From Clostridiales bacterium (lineage in GTDB: Bacteria > Bacillota > Clostridia > Oscillospirales > Acutalibacteraceae): a stretch of 10,235 bases of DNA. Shown one piece after another: positions 1 to 6,699 of this stretch. How positions within the stretch are numbered: position 1 is the stretch's first letter; every line of letters begins with the position of its first letter. A model generated the notes under the pieces. The model worked only from the letters and a program-made list of their open reading frames with translations. It was not told where the DNA came from and did not search any database. The stretch spans positions 4,433-14,667 of the forward strand of contig JAHZES010000034.1 of NCBI GenBank assembly GCA_019421725.1, given 5' to 3'. A program made the translations under genes and the position numbers.

Positions 1-2
1 TT

Positions 3-653
3 CTGAAATATTCGCTGCCGGTAACGGCGAATGAGATGCTCTGGGGCGTCGGCGTTTCAGTCAATTCGTTGGTGATCGGCCATATGGGGCAGTCGGCGGT
101 CGCTGCTAATTCGGCAGCGCAGGTAGTGCGTCAGCTGGCGACGGTCGTTTCGTTCGGTATTGCAAACGCGACGGCCATTCTGATCGGTAAGGTGATCGGT
201 GCGGGACGGGAGGATCTGGCGGAGGTTTACGGCAGGCGCTTTGTACGGCTCACGCTGGCTGCGGGACTTTTGGGGGCCTGTGTGGTGTTGGCGGTGCGGC
301 CCGCGGTGCTCGGTGTAATGAACCTTGGGCCGGAAGCCAGCGGGTACCTCTCTTTTATGATGTTTGTAATGTCTTACTTTGTTTTCGGGCAGTCGTACAA
401 CACAACGATCATCGTCGGTGTGTGCCGCGCAGGAGGAGACACAAAATTCGGATTGTTGCTCGATTCCACGGTGATGTGGGGATTTTCCATTTTGCTGGGC
501 GTTCTCGGTGCATTTGTGTTCCATTGGAGCGTGCCGGTCGTTTATGTGCTGCTCATGAGCGACGAGGTGGTCAAGCTGCCGATCACTACATGGCGGTATT
601 TTTCAAAGAAATGGCTGCGCAACGTAACGCGGGATGAGGCGGCCGAAGCATAA
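3..653 (+). CDS. MATE-family multidrug/cation efflux transporter, C-terminal part (5' partial)
   Basis: This is the C-terminal 216 residues of an integral membrane antiporter that exports cationic drugs or metabolites using a Na+ or H+ gradient. The open frame continues to the left edge (codons before the ATG at 36 read LKYSLPVTANE), so the true start lies outside the window and the ATG at 36 is internal. The hydrophobic segments, the phrase NEMLWGVGVSVNSLVIGHMG, the 'AANSAAQVVRQLA' stretch and the 'GKVIGAGREDLAEVYGRR' loop are typical of the second MatE repeat, the C-terminal six-helix bundle of a protein of about 450 residues. The C-terminus is short and charged (KKWLRNVTRDEAAEA). The family call is secure; the substrate cannot be told. 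No U-tract terminator follows it, so read-through into the next gene is possible. Confidence 0.9.
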   Translation: MKYSLPVTANEMLWGVGVSVNSLVIGHMGQSAVAANSAAQVVRQLATVVSFGIANATAILIGKVIGAGREDLAEVYGRRFVRLTLAAGLLGACVVLAVRPAVLGVMNLGPEASGYLSFMMFVMSYFVFGQSYNTTIIVGVCRAGGDTKFGLLLDSTVMWGFSILLGVLGAFVFHWSVPVVYVLLMSDEVVKLPITTWRYFSKKWLRNVTRDEAAEA

Positions 654-691
654 AAGGATCGTTGTCCGCATATGATTCTGCAAATGAATTT

Positions 692-715
692 TGCCCCGGG
701 GAGAACCTCCGGGCA
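692..715 (+). promoter_or_regulatory. RNA hairpin just upstream of the ribosome binding site of the small membrane gene
   Basis: TGCCC at 692-696 pairs with GGGCA at 711-715. After one C/C mismatch, GGGG (698-701) pairs with CCTC (706-709, one G-U), leaving an AGAA tetraloop. It ends two bases before the AAGGAG ribosome binding site (717-722). No U-run follows, so it does not look like a terminator. It may affect translation or RNA stability; that role is inference. Confidence 0.35.
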
Positions 716-733
716 GAAGGAGCGTGCAGGATC

Positions 734-1243
734 ATGGCGGAAAATGAAAGAAAAGCCGGGAATACGGCAGAATATACATTTATTGATCGCAATATCCGGA
801 GAAAAAGCGAAAAGGAAGGCTGCAGCGCAGTGGATCACCCGCTGCGGGCGGAGGATGGAACAGAGGAATTCCCCGAAGAACCCTTTGGAGGGGAGAACGA
901 ACCGGCGGTTTCTGGGAGAACTGCAGCAAAACCGCGGCGTTCGGCCGCGCTGCTGCTTGCGATACAAACGGTGCTTGCGGTGCTGCTGCTGGCCGGCGCA
1001 GCGGCCATTCGGCTGATCGGCGGAGAAACGGGGCAGCAAATTGCGCAGGAGTACTACCGACTGACAGAGTCCGGTGCGGTCGATTTGAAAAGCCTTTTTG
1101 CGCCGATCGCCTCGGAATCAGGAACGGATTCCAAAGAAGAACCGGCGCAGAGTCTCTCTCCTCAAGGTTCGGAACCGGATGCTTCCGCAGACGGATCACG
1201 ATCGGTTCCCGCGCAGGAGGGGCCGGCTGCTCCGGGGGGCTGA
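734..1243 (+). CDS. Small single-pass membrane protein in the spoIVFA position, unknown function
   Basis: I do not recognise a family for this 169-residue protein. Residues 1-69 are hydrophilic and charged, ending in KPRR. One transmembrane helix follows (about 71-94, Ala/Leu-rich). The outer part has a short segment, QEYYRLTESGAVDLKSLFAP (about 106-124), then a low-complexity Ser/Pro/Glu/Gly tail to the end. The basic residues before the helix predict an N-in, C-out topology. The stop lies 3 nt before the site-2 protease, so the two are almost certainly co-translated. In Bacillus and many Clostridia that place is taken by SpoIVFA, a single-pass protein with an outer LytM (M23) domain that helps hold SpoIVFB inactive. 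Here the topology fits but the LytM domain is absent. The start ATG at 734 follows AAGGAG at 717-722; an in-frame TTG at 662 would give 193 residues but has no clear ribosome binding site. The SpoIVFA analogy is inference from position and topology. Confidence 0.7.
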   Translation: MAENERKAGNTAEYTFIDRNIRRKSEKEGCSAVDHPLRAEDGTEEFPEEPFGGENEPAVSGRTAAKPRRSAALLLAIQTVLAVLLLAGAAAIRLIGGETGQQIAQEYYRLTESGAVDLKSLFAPIASESGTDSKEEPAQSLSPQGSEPDASADGSRSVPAQEGPAAPGG

Positions 1244-1246
1244 GCC

Positions 1247-1867
1247 ATGCTGCACAGACCACGGTTTACGCCGGTCTCTTTCCGGATTTTTGGCTGCAGA
1301 GTGGAGATTAACCTTTTTTTCTGCGCAGGGCTGGCGCTGGTGTTGATGATGGATCCGACCGGAACCGTGTGCTGGTGTGTGGTTGCTGCGGCGCTGCACG
1401 AGCTGGGACATATGGCCGTGATGGCGGCGCTGGGGTATACGCCCTGCGTGCTGCGCCTTACGGTGTTCGGCGCCCGTCTGCAGCACACAGGCGCCGTTAC
1501 GCAAACATATTGGAAGGATTTTCTGGTTGCCGTTGCCGGTCCGCTGTGCAATATTTTTTCATTTTCCCTGCTGTTGGCTGCGGGCAGATGCTCCGGGCTG
1601 CTGATCTGGCAGGCAGTTCGGGTGCCGGCCTATACTCATCTGGCAATCGGCGCGTTTAATCTGCTCCCGGTAGAGCCGCTGGATGGTGGTCAGGCGGTCA
1701 GTGCAGTGCTCCACAGGCTGTTTCCGATGGAAAAAGCAGACGTGATCATGAATTTTATCACTTTCTGCTTCCGCTGGGGGCGGCAGGCTTTTTTGTTTTG
1801 CTGCGTTCGCGCGGCAACTATTCGCTGCTGCTGCTTACACTTTATCTCACGGCTCTTTTTGTGTTGA
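1247..1867 (+). CDS. spoIVFB: Site-2 metalloprotease, SpoIVFB-like (M50), with apparent C-terminal frameshift
   Basis: This is an intramembrane zinc protease. SpoIVFB cleaves pro-sigma-K at the forespore outer membrane during sporulation. The zinc motif HELGH is at residues 51-55, and the third-ligand motif NLLPVEPLDGG at 138-148 (Asp146). The N-terminal VSFRIFGCRVEINLFF is typical of the family, there are several hydrophobic helices, and there are no PDZ or CBS domains. As read, the protein has 206 residues, but the last 33 are an implausible Cys/Arg-rich string (from CFRWGRQAF). From 1765 the -1 frame reads LLPLGAAGFFVLLRSRGNYS and then a hydrophobic helix ending LFVLKRR, stopping at 1876-1878. 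Adding one base in the T-run at 1762-1764 joins the frames as NFITF-LLPLGAAGFF and gives about 210 residues. So this is a recent frameshift, a sequencing indel, or less likely programmed slippage. Both catalytic motifs lie before the break. The specific SpoIVFB name rests on size, single-domain structure and the upstream membrane gene. Confidence 0.8.
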   Translation: MLHRPRFTPVSFRIFGCRVEINLFFCAGLALVLMMDPTGTVCWCVVAAALHELGHMAVMAALGYTPCVLRLTVFGARLQHTGAVTQTYWKDFLVAVAGPLCNIFSFSLLLAAGRCSGLLIWQAVRVPAYTHLAIGAFNLLPVEPLDGGQAVSAVLHRLFPMEKADVIMNFITFCFRWGRQAFLFCCVRAATIRCCCLHFISRLFLC

Positions 1868-1874
1868 AACGGCG

Positions 1875-1903
1875 TTGAAATGCCGTGAATTTTGCGGTAG
1901 AAT
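1875..1903 (+). promoter_or_regulatory. Sigma-A promoter for the radical SAM operon
   Basis: TTGAAA at 1875-1880 and TAGAAT at 1898-1903 are separated by exactly 17 bp, each one base off consensus. Transcription would start near 1910, leaving a leader of about 100 nt. The -35 box overlaps the stop codon (1876-1878) of the frame-restored protease gene. Confidence 0.65.
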
Positions 1904-2013
1904 AAAAATGATATTGAAGTGAAATTTGAATTGGAACGCCGCCATTGCAGCGCGCTTTTTTGAAAAACAGGCGATTCCGATCAGGAAAGAACAACCGAAG
2001 GGACTGAATCAAA

Positions 2014-3861
2014 ATCGTTAGCAAAGAAATTGAATCTTTTTTGCTCGGTGTGCAGAAGCCCGGGCGATACACCGGCGGCGAGCTGAATGCCGTCGTCAAA
2101 GACAAAAAGCAGGTCGACGTGCGTTTCGCGTTTTGTTTCCCGGATATTTATGAGGTCGGTATGTCGCATCTGGGAATGAAGATCCTTTACAGCCAATTCA
2201 ATGAGGTGCCCTACATTTGGTGCGAGCGCGTGTTCGCGCCGTGGGTCGACATGGAGGAGGAGCTGCGTAAACGCGACATCCCGCTGTATGGGCTGGAGAG
2301 CGGCGATCCGATCACAAATTTTGATTTTATCGGATTTACGCTGCAGTACGAGCTGAGCTACACTAATGTGCTGAATATGCTTGAGCTGGCAAAAATTCCG
2401 CTTCTGGCAAAGGATCGCGGCGATTTGCTGGGGCAGATCGTCGTGGCGGGGGGGCCGTGCGTCTGTAATCCGGAGCCGCTTTGTGATTTTATTGATCTTT
2501 TCTTTTTGGGCGAAGGCGAAGAAGTAGATCTCGAGGTGATCGAGCTCTATCGCGCCTGCCGTGCAGAAGGTGTCGGCAAACGTGAATTCCTGCGCCGGGC
2601 GGTACAGATCGAAGGCGTTTATGTGCCGTCGCTGTACGAGATTTCATATCATGAGGATGGGACGCTTGCGGCGATAACGCCGAAAGAGGGAGCGCCGTCC
2701 CGAATTCGCAAGCGGATTATTCGGGACATGGATACCTGCTATTATCCGGAAAATTTTGTTGTGCCATTCCTCGACATCGTGCATGACCGCGCGGTGGAGG
2801 AGGTGCTTCGCGGTTGTATCCGCGGCTGCCGTTTTTGCCAGGCAGGGTTCATTTACCGCCCGGTGCGTGAAAAATCGCCGGAAACGGTTGCGCGCCAGTG
2901 CGCTGCGCTTTGTGGGAACACCGGTTACGACGAGGTTTCGCTTTCCTCTCTGAGCACCAACGACTATACGGCTCTGCAAACGTTGCTCGCCGATACGAAG
3001 GATTGGGCGGAACGCGAAAAAATCAGCCTTTCGCTGCCGTCTATGCGTGTGGACGCATTTTCGGACGAGCTGGTGCAGAGTCTGCAGTCGCTGCGCCGCA
3101 GCGGATTGACCTTTGCGCCGGAGGCGGGGACTCAACGCATGCGCGATGTCATTAACAAGAATGTTACGCAGGAGGAGCTGCTTGACACATGCCGCCGTGC
3201 GTTCCGGGCGGGGTGGACAACCGTTAAGCTGTATTTCATGATCGGGCTGCCCACCGAAACACTGGACGACGTTGCGGGGATCGCCGATTTGGGACAGGCA
3301 GTGGTGGATGAATTTTATGCACTGCAGGATCGGCCAAGGGGAAAGAGCGTGCAGGTAACGCTCAGCGCTTCGGCGTTTGTGCCAAAGCCGTTCACACCCT
3401 TCCAATGGGTAGCGCAGGATACGGTGGAAAGCTTTCGTGAGAAGCAGCGCCATTTTGTCGGATCCACGCATTCCCGCAAAATCAAGTGCAATTATCACGA
3501 TGCGGAGGCGAGCGTTCTGGAGGGCGCTTTTGCGCGCGGAGACCGCAGGCTGGGAGCGGTGCTGCTCCGGGCGCAGCAGTCCGGCTGCCGGTTGGACGGC
3601 TGGGGCGATTTTTTCAGCTACGACCGGTGGATGCAGGCGTTTGACGAATGCGGGATCGATCCGGCCTTTTACTCGCACCGTGCGCGCGGTTACGAAGAAC
3701 TGCTGCCATGGGATCATCTGGATTATGGCGTCAGCAAGGCATTTTTGCGTTCAGAGTACGAAAAGGCATTGAAAGCGCAGACAACGCCGAACTGCCGCGA
3801 AAAGTGTTCGGGCTGCGGCGCGGCTTGCTGGAAGGCGGGTGTTTGTGTTGCAGACCGTTAG
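2014..3861 (+). CDS. B12-binding-like/radical SAM protein (TIGR03960 type)
   Basis: This is a radical SAM enzyme of unknown reaction that normally works with a small DUF2344 partner, which here overlaps its end. The N-terminal half begins KPGRYTGGELNAVVKDKKQ and continues with a cobalamin-binding-like Rossmann region (VDVRFAFCFPDIYEVGMSHLG, then VVAGGPCVCNPEPL and FLGEGEE). The 4Fe-4S motif CIRGCRFC is at residues 268-275 counted from 2014. The C-terminus is a Cys-rich tail (NCREKCSGCGAACWKAGVC) typical of the family. Start choice: the first ordinary start in frame is TTG at 2041, with no ribosome binding site, and it would cut off SKEIESFLL, which looks like the usual start of this family. 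AAGGGA at 1998-2003 sits 10 nt before ATC at 2014, and TGA at 2005-2007 closes the frame above. I therefore place the start at ATC 2014 (615 residues), as inference; GTT at 2017 could be a mutated GTG. The family call is secure, the start is not. Confidence 0.9.
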   Translation: MVSKEIESFLLGVQKPGRYTGGELNAVVKDKKQVDVRFAFCFPDIYEVGMSHLGMKILYSQFNEVPYIWCERVFAPWVDMEEELRKRDIPLYGLESGDPITNFDFIGFTLQYELSYTNVLNMLELAKIPLLAKDRGDLLGQIVVAGGPCVCNPEPLCDFIDLFFLGEGEEVDLEVIELYRACRAEGVGKREFLRRAVQIEGVYVPSLYEISYHEDGTLAAITPKEGAPSRIRKRIIRDMDTCYYPENFVVPFLDIVHDRAVEEVLRGCIRGCRFCQAGFIYRPVREKSPETVARQCAALCGNTGYDEVSLSSLSTNDYTALQTLLADTKDWAEREKISLSLPSMRVDAFSDELVQSLQSLRRSGLTFAPEAGTQRMRDVINKNVTQEELLDTCRRAFRAGWTTVKLYFMIGLPTETLDDVAGIADLGQAVVDEFYALQDRPRGKSVQVTLSASAFVPKPFTPFQWVAQDTVESFREKQRHFVGSTHSRKIKCNYHDAEASVLEGAFARGDRRLGAVLLRAQQSGCRLDGWGDFFSYDRWMQAFDECGIDPAFYSHRARGYEELLPWDHLDYGVSKAFLRSEYEKALKAQTTPNCREKCSGCGAACWKAGVCVADR

Positions 3862-4495
3862 GATCTGGTTTCGAAAAATGGGGAGCGCGAAATACATTTC
3901 GCATCTTGACCTTTCCCGATGCATGGCGCGCGCGCTTCGGCGGGCGCATGTGCCCGCGTGGTATACCGAGGGCTTCAGCCCGCACCTGTTTGTTACATTT
4001 GCGCTGCCGCTTTCGCTTGGCCAGGAGGGGGAGCGCGAATCGATGGATATCCGGCTGCCGGAGGATTATCCGCCTGCACAGGCGGCCAAAGCGCTGGGCG
4101 GGGCTCTGCCGCCTGGCCTTGAGGTGATCGGCGCTGCTTTGCCCGTGCAAAAGCCGGGCGATGTTTCGGCGGCGCGCTTCCGGCTGGAGTTTTCCGGGGA
4201 AGGGGCGTCGGAAACGGTTCGCGGCCTGCTTGCCGAGCCGACGCTGCCGGTGGTGAAGAAGACGAAAAAAGGCGAAAAGGAGCTTGATCTGCAGCAGTGG
4301 TTTTCCGGGGCGGAAATCGCCGAGAAAGACGGGGCGGCTGTGTTGCGGCTGAATTTGCCGGCGGGCAGCAGTGAAAGCGTCAATCCGGCGCTGTTTACTG
4401 AGCTTGCGCTGCAGCGGTCGCCTGATCTCAGGGTCCGCATTGTCCGCGAAACGCTGCTTTGTGCCGCAGCGGAGGGCCTGAAAGAATTTTTGTAA
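3845..4495 (+). CDS. Radical SAM-linked protein, DUF2344 (TIGR03936 type)
   Basis: This is the small companion of the upstream radical SAM protein; in other bacteria the two are adjacent or fused. Its biochemical role is unknown; it may bind RNA or present substrate (inference). The N-terminal signature VRIWFRKMGSAKYISHLDLSR followed by RRAHVPAWYTEGFSPH and FALPLSLGQEGERESMDI is characteristic. The length of 216 residues is normal. GTG at 3845 is chosen because GAAGG (3831-3835) lies 9 nt before it. GTG at 3839 in the same frame (218 residues) is too close to that site, and TTG at 3848 is also possible. The start lies inside the last codons of the radical SAM gene (17 nt overlap), which implies translational coupling. 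Many Clostridia have an RNase G/E gene next; here the operon ends. Confidence 0.88.
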   Translation: MLQTVRIWFRKMGSAKYISHLDLSRCMARALRRAHVPAWYTEGFSPHLFVTFALPLSLGQEGERESMDIRLPEDYPPAQAAKALGGALPPGLEVIGAALPVQKPGDVSAARFRLEFSGEGASETVRGLLAEPTLPVVKKTKKGEKELDLQQWFSGAEIAEKDGAAVLRLNLPAGSSESVNPALFTELALQRSPDLRVRIVRETLLCAAAEGLKEFL

Positions 4496-4510
4496 ATATG
4501 AGAAAAATCG

Positions 4511-4539
4511 TTGCGTTTTCCGATTTAATGTGATATAAT
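4511..4539 (+). promoter_or_regulatory. Strong sigma-A promoter for rplS
   Basis: TTGCGT (4511-4516) and a perfect TATAAT (4534-4539) are 17 bp apart, with an extended -10 TG at 4531-4532. Transcription should begin near 4546, giving a leader of about 130 nt before rplS. The promoter begins 15 bp after the DUF2344 stop codon. Confidence 0.8.
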
Positions 4540-4545
4540 CATCAG

Positions 4546-4660
4546 GCATTTGGATTGCCGCCGGCGCTGCCGGTGGGGATTTGATGCCCGGCCTGGTGGC
4601 CGAGAATCAAAGCGGACAGTCCTCTGGCGCTTTTTGCCGTGTATGAATGTCTGAAATTAT
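4546..4660 (+). promoter_or_regulatory. Structured 5' leader of rplS, candidate L19 autoregulatory leader
   Basis: The leader can fold into consecutive hairpins. CCGCCGGC (4558-4565) pairs with GCCGGTGG (4569-4576), 8 bp with one G-U. A second arm has TTTGAT (4580-4585) with ATCAAA (4606-4611), enclosing CGGCC (4589-4593) with GGCCG (4598-4602). GGC/GCC around a T-run (4626-4638) may form a weak third arm. Leaders upstream of rplS that are bound by ribosomal protein L19 are known in Firmicutes. I could not match this sequence to that family, so the assignment rests on position and structure. Confidence 0.5.
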
Positions 4661-4674
4661 AAGGAGGAACTCCA

Positions 4675-5019
4675 ATGGATGCCCTGAAACTGATTGCTGC
4701 CGATTCAATGAAGGCAGAAGTCCCGTCCTTCAAAGTTGGCGATACCGTAAAGGTTGACGTCAATATCCGTGAAGGCGAGCGCGAAAGAATCCAAAGCTTT
4801 GAAGGTACCGTCATTGCAAGAAAGAGCAGCGGCGTTGCCGAAACCTTTACCGTCCGCCGCGTGGCCTACGGCGTCGGCGTGGAAAGAGTTTTCCCGCTGC
4901 ATTCCCCCAACGTGAAGGGGATCACCGTAATTCGTCCCGGCAAGGTTCGCAGAAGCAAGCTTTATTATCTGCGTGACAGAGTCGGTAAAGCTGCCAAGGT
5001 TAAAAGCCAGATCGGCTAA
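4675..5019 (+). CDS. rplS: 50S ribosomal protein L19
   Basis: L19 sits at the 30S-50S interface of the ribosome. The 114-residue length matches the family (about 115). The sequence is unmistakable: FKVGDTVKVDVNIREGERER, IQSFEGTVIARKSSG, ETFTVRRVAYGVGVERVFPLHSP and the C-terminal RRSKLYYLRDRVGKAAKVK. The start is fixed by AAGGAGGA at 4661-4668, six bases before the ATG. The gene has its own promoter, leader and terminator, so it behaves as a separate transcription unit. In Bacillus and many Clostridia rplS follows rpsP-rimM-trmD; none of those is upstream here. Confidence 0.99.
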   Translation: MDALKLIAADSMKAEVPSFKVGDTVKVDVNIREGERERIQSFEGTVIARKSSGVAETFTVRRVAYGVGVERVFPLHSPNVKGITVIRPGKVRRSKLYYLRDRVGKAAKVKSQIG

Positions 5020-5028
5020 AGCAGACAG

Positions 5029-5054
5029 GAAAGGGGCGCATGCGTCCCTTTTTT
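5029..5054 (+). terminator. Rho-independent terminator of rplS
   Basis: AAAGGGG (5030-5036) pairs with TCCCTTT (5045-5051), one G-U, around a CGCATGCG core, followed by a T-run to 5054. It starts about 10 nt after the rplS stop. Confidence 0.85.
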
Positions 5055-5122
5055 GTTTTCTGTGAAAAACGTTTATATTTGCTGTAAAGCGTTGAATTTT
5101 TAGGAAGGGACGGTGTTCCGCC

Positions 5123-6004
5123 GTGGAAGAAAGCGTTTCGGTGCAGTGGTTTCCGGGCCATATGGCGAAAACCCGCCGTAAAATAAAGGAAAATCTTACA
5201 CTGGTGGATGCTGTGGCCGAAATAATTGACGCCCGCATTCCGCAGAGCAGCCGCAATCCGGAGATTGACGCTCTGGTGACTGCAAAGCCGCGCCTTGTGC
5301 TGATGAATAAGGCGGATGTTGCAGATCCCGCCGAAAATAAAAAGTGGGTTCGCTGGTTTGAAGAGCGGGGAATTGCCGCGTTGACCGTGGACTGCAAGAC
5401 AGGCGCGGGACTCAACCGCGTGCTGCCCGCTCTACAGACGCTGTTGGCCGATAAGATTGCAGGGTGGCAGCAGAAGGGGATGACCGGGCGCAGCATTAAA
5501 ATTATGGTCGTCGGGATCCCTAACGTCGGAAAATCTTCGTTTATCAACCGTATGGCAAAAGGCGACTCCGCCAAAGTCGAAAACCGACCGGGCGTTACCC
5601 GTGCGAACCAGTGGTTCTCGCTCGGAAAAGGGTATGAATTGCTCGATACGCCGGGTGTTCTCTGGCCTAAATTTGACGATCCGCTGGTTGGAGAACGTTT
5701 GGCATTTACCGGTGCAGTCAAGGATGAGATCCTTGATGCGGAGCAGCTCGCAGCCCGTTTGAGCTGGATTTTGTGGAATGAGCACAGGGAACAGCTGTGC
5801 GGGCGCTATAAACTCAGCGGAACGGAGCAGCCCGAAAACGGATTTGAATTGCTGGAGCTCATCGCGCGCCGCCGCGGCATGCTGATCTCGGGAGGAGAAG
5901 CCGACACCGAGCGCGCCGCTAATACGGTGCTGGAGGAATTCCGTTCGGGGAAAATTGGCCGCATTACATTGGAATGCCGATCGTCTTCGGTAAAGACGGA
6001 CTGA
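5123..6004 (+). CDS. rbgA: Ribosome biogenesis GTPase RbgA (YlqF)
   Basis: This is a cytoplasmic circularly permuted GTPase needed for late 50S subunit assembly. The GTPase motifs appear in permuted order: G4 NKAD at 62-65, G1 GIPNVGKSS at 131-139, G2 region RPGVTRANQW around 154, and G3 DTPG at 175-178. The N-terminal QWFPGHMAKTRR is the RbgA signature, with His13 in the expected place. A C-terminal helical domain follows, completing 293 residues, normal for the family. The start is GTG at 5123, with AGGAAGGGA (5102-5110) upstream at a rather long 12 nt spacing; no other start fits the conserved N-terminus. It lies downstream of the rplS terminator, so it needs its own promoter or read-through; I see no clear promoter in the gap. 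The order rplS-rbgA-rnhB is the same as in Bacillus. Confidence 0.96.
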   Translation: MEESVSVQWFPGHMAKTRRKIKENLTLVDAVAEIIDARIPQSSRNPEIDALVTAKPRLVLMNKADVADPAENKKWVRWFEERGIAALTVDCKTGAGLNRVLPALQTLLADKIAGWQQKGMTGRSIKIMVVGIPNVGKSSFINRMAKGDSAKVENRPGVTRANQWFSLGKGYELLDTPGVLWPKFDDPLVGERLAFTGAVKDEILDAEQLAARLSWILWNEHREQLCGRYKLSGTEQPENGFELLELIARRRGMLISGGEADTERAANTVLEEFRSGKIGRITLECRSSSVKTD

Positions 6005-6045
6005 CCGGGCAAACCGCGCAGCAGGCGTTTGGAAGGGGAAACTGG

Positions 6046-6669
6046 ATGGCAAAAAAGGAACGGCCGGCAATCGACTGGCTTCGGTATGAAAAAGAGGCGT
6101 TGACACAGGGGTACACTGCAGTCTGCGGCATTGACGAGGCCGGCCGCGGGCCGCTGGCAGGTCCGGTTTATGCCGCTGCGGTTATACTGCCGCCCGGTGT
6201 TATGATCGACGGTGTCAACGATTCCAAGAAGCTGAGCGCGAAAAAACGGGAGGCGCTGTTTGATGTGATTTGCGAGCAGGCGGCCGCATACGCAATCACT
6301 TGCGCGGAGGTCTCCGAAATTGAGCAGCTGAATATTTTGCAGGCGACGTTTCTGGCCATGCGCCGCGCGGTAGCGGAATTGTCGGCTGCAGCGGATTTTG
6401 CCATTGTGGATGGAAACCGGCTGCCGGGGCTTTCGATCCCGTCGCGCGCAGTGGTGAGCGGAGACGCGAGCTCCGCCAGTGTGGCGGCGGCGTCGGTTCT
6501 GGCGAAGGTCAGCCGAGACCGTTATATGCTGCAGATGGATGCGCTTTATCCTCAGTACGGATTTGCGCAGCACAAGGGCTACGGCACCGCGCTGCATGTG
6601 GAGCGGCTGCGTGAATTCGGACCCTCTCCAATTCACCGCATGAGTTTTTTGAAAAAGATACTTCCTTAA
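6046..6669 (+). CDS. rnhB: Ribonuclease HII
   Basis: RNase HII cuts RNA in RNA/DNA hybrids and removes misincorporated ribonucleotides from DNA. The GIDEAGRGPLAGPV motif carries Asp30 and Glu31. Further acidic catalytic residues are Asp122 (AIVDGN) and Asp140 (SGDASSASVAAASVLAKVSRD). NDSKKLSAKKRE (59-69) and QHKGYGTALH (175-184) are also typical. The ATG at 6046 has an ideal ribosome binding site (GGAAGGGG, 6031-6038, 7 nt spacing) and gives 207 residues. An in-frame ATG at 5974 would overlap rbgA and add a non-conserved extension, so I rejected it. The gene lies 41 nt after rbgA, in the same operon. Confidence 0.96.
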   Translation: MAKKERPAIDWLRYEKEALTQGYTAVCGIDEAGRGPLAGPVYAAAVILPPGVMIDGVNDSKKLSAKKREALFDVICEQAAAYAITCAEVSEIEQLNILQATFLAMRRAVAELSAAADFAIVDGNRLPGLSIPSRAVVSGDASSASVAAASVLAKVSRDRYMLQMDALYPQYGFAQHKGYGTALHVERLREFGPSPIHRMSFLKKILP

Positions 6670-6699
6670 GCAGGTTCAAAATTTATTACAGCTTTTGCC

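Noticed and set aside
1940..1962. Possible terminator ending in a T-run after the protease gene
   Set aside because: The bases before the T-run give only about 3 bp of stem, and it lies downstream of the promoter for the next gene.
2644..3717. Long minus-strand open frame opposite the radical SAM gene
   Set aside because: It encodes an Arg/His-rich product with no recognisable motif, opposite a strongly conserved gene; a GC-rich shadow. The same applies to minus frames at 3731-4549 and 4705-5721.
4584..4646. A 20-codon ORF (MPGLVAENQSGQSSGAFCRV) in the rplS leader
   Set aside because: Its start lies inside the second leader stem, the ribosome binding site is weak, and the composition looks like random translation of structured RNA. 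I do not call it a gene.
5053..5079. Possible rbgA promoter, TTGTTT with TATATT
   Set aside because: The spacing is only 15 bp and the -35 is poor. It is the best candidate in the gap after the rplS terminator, but too weak to list.
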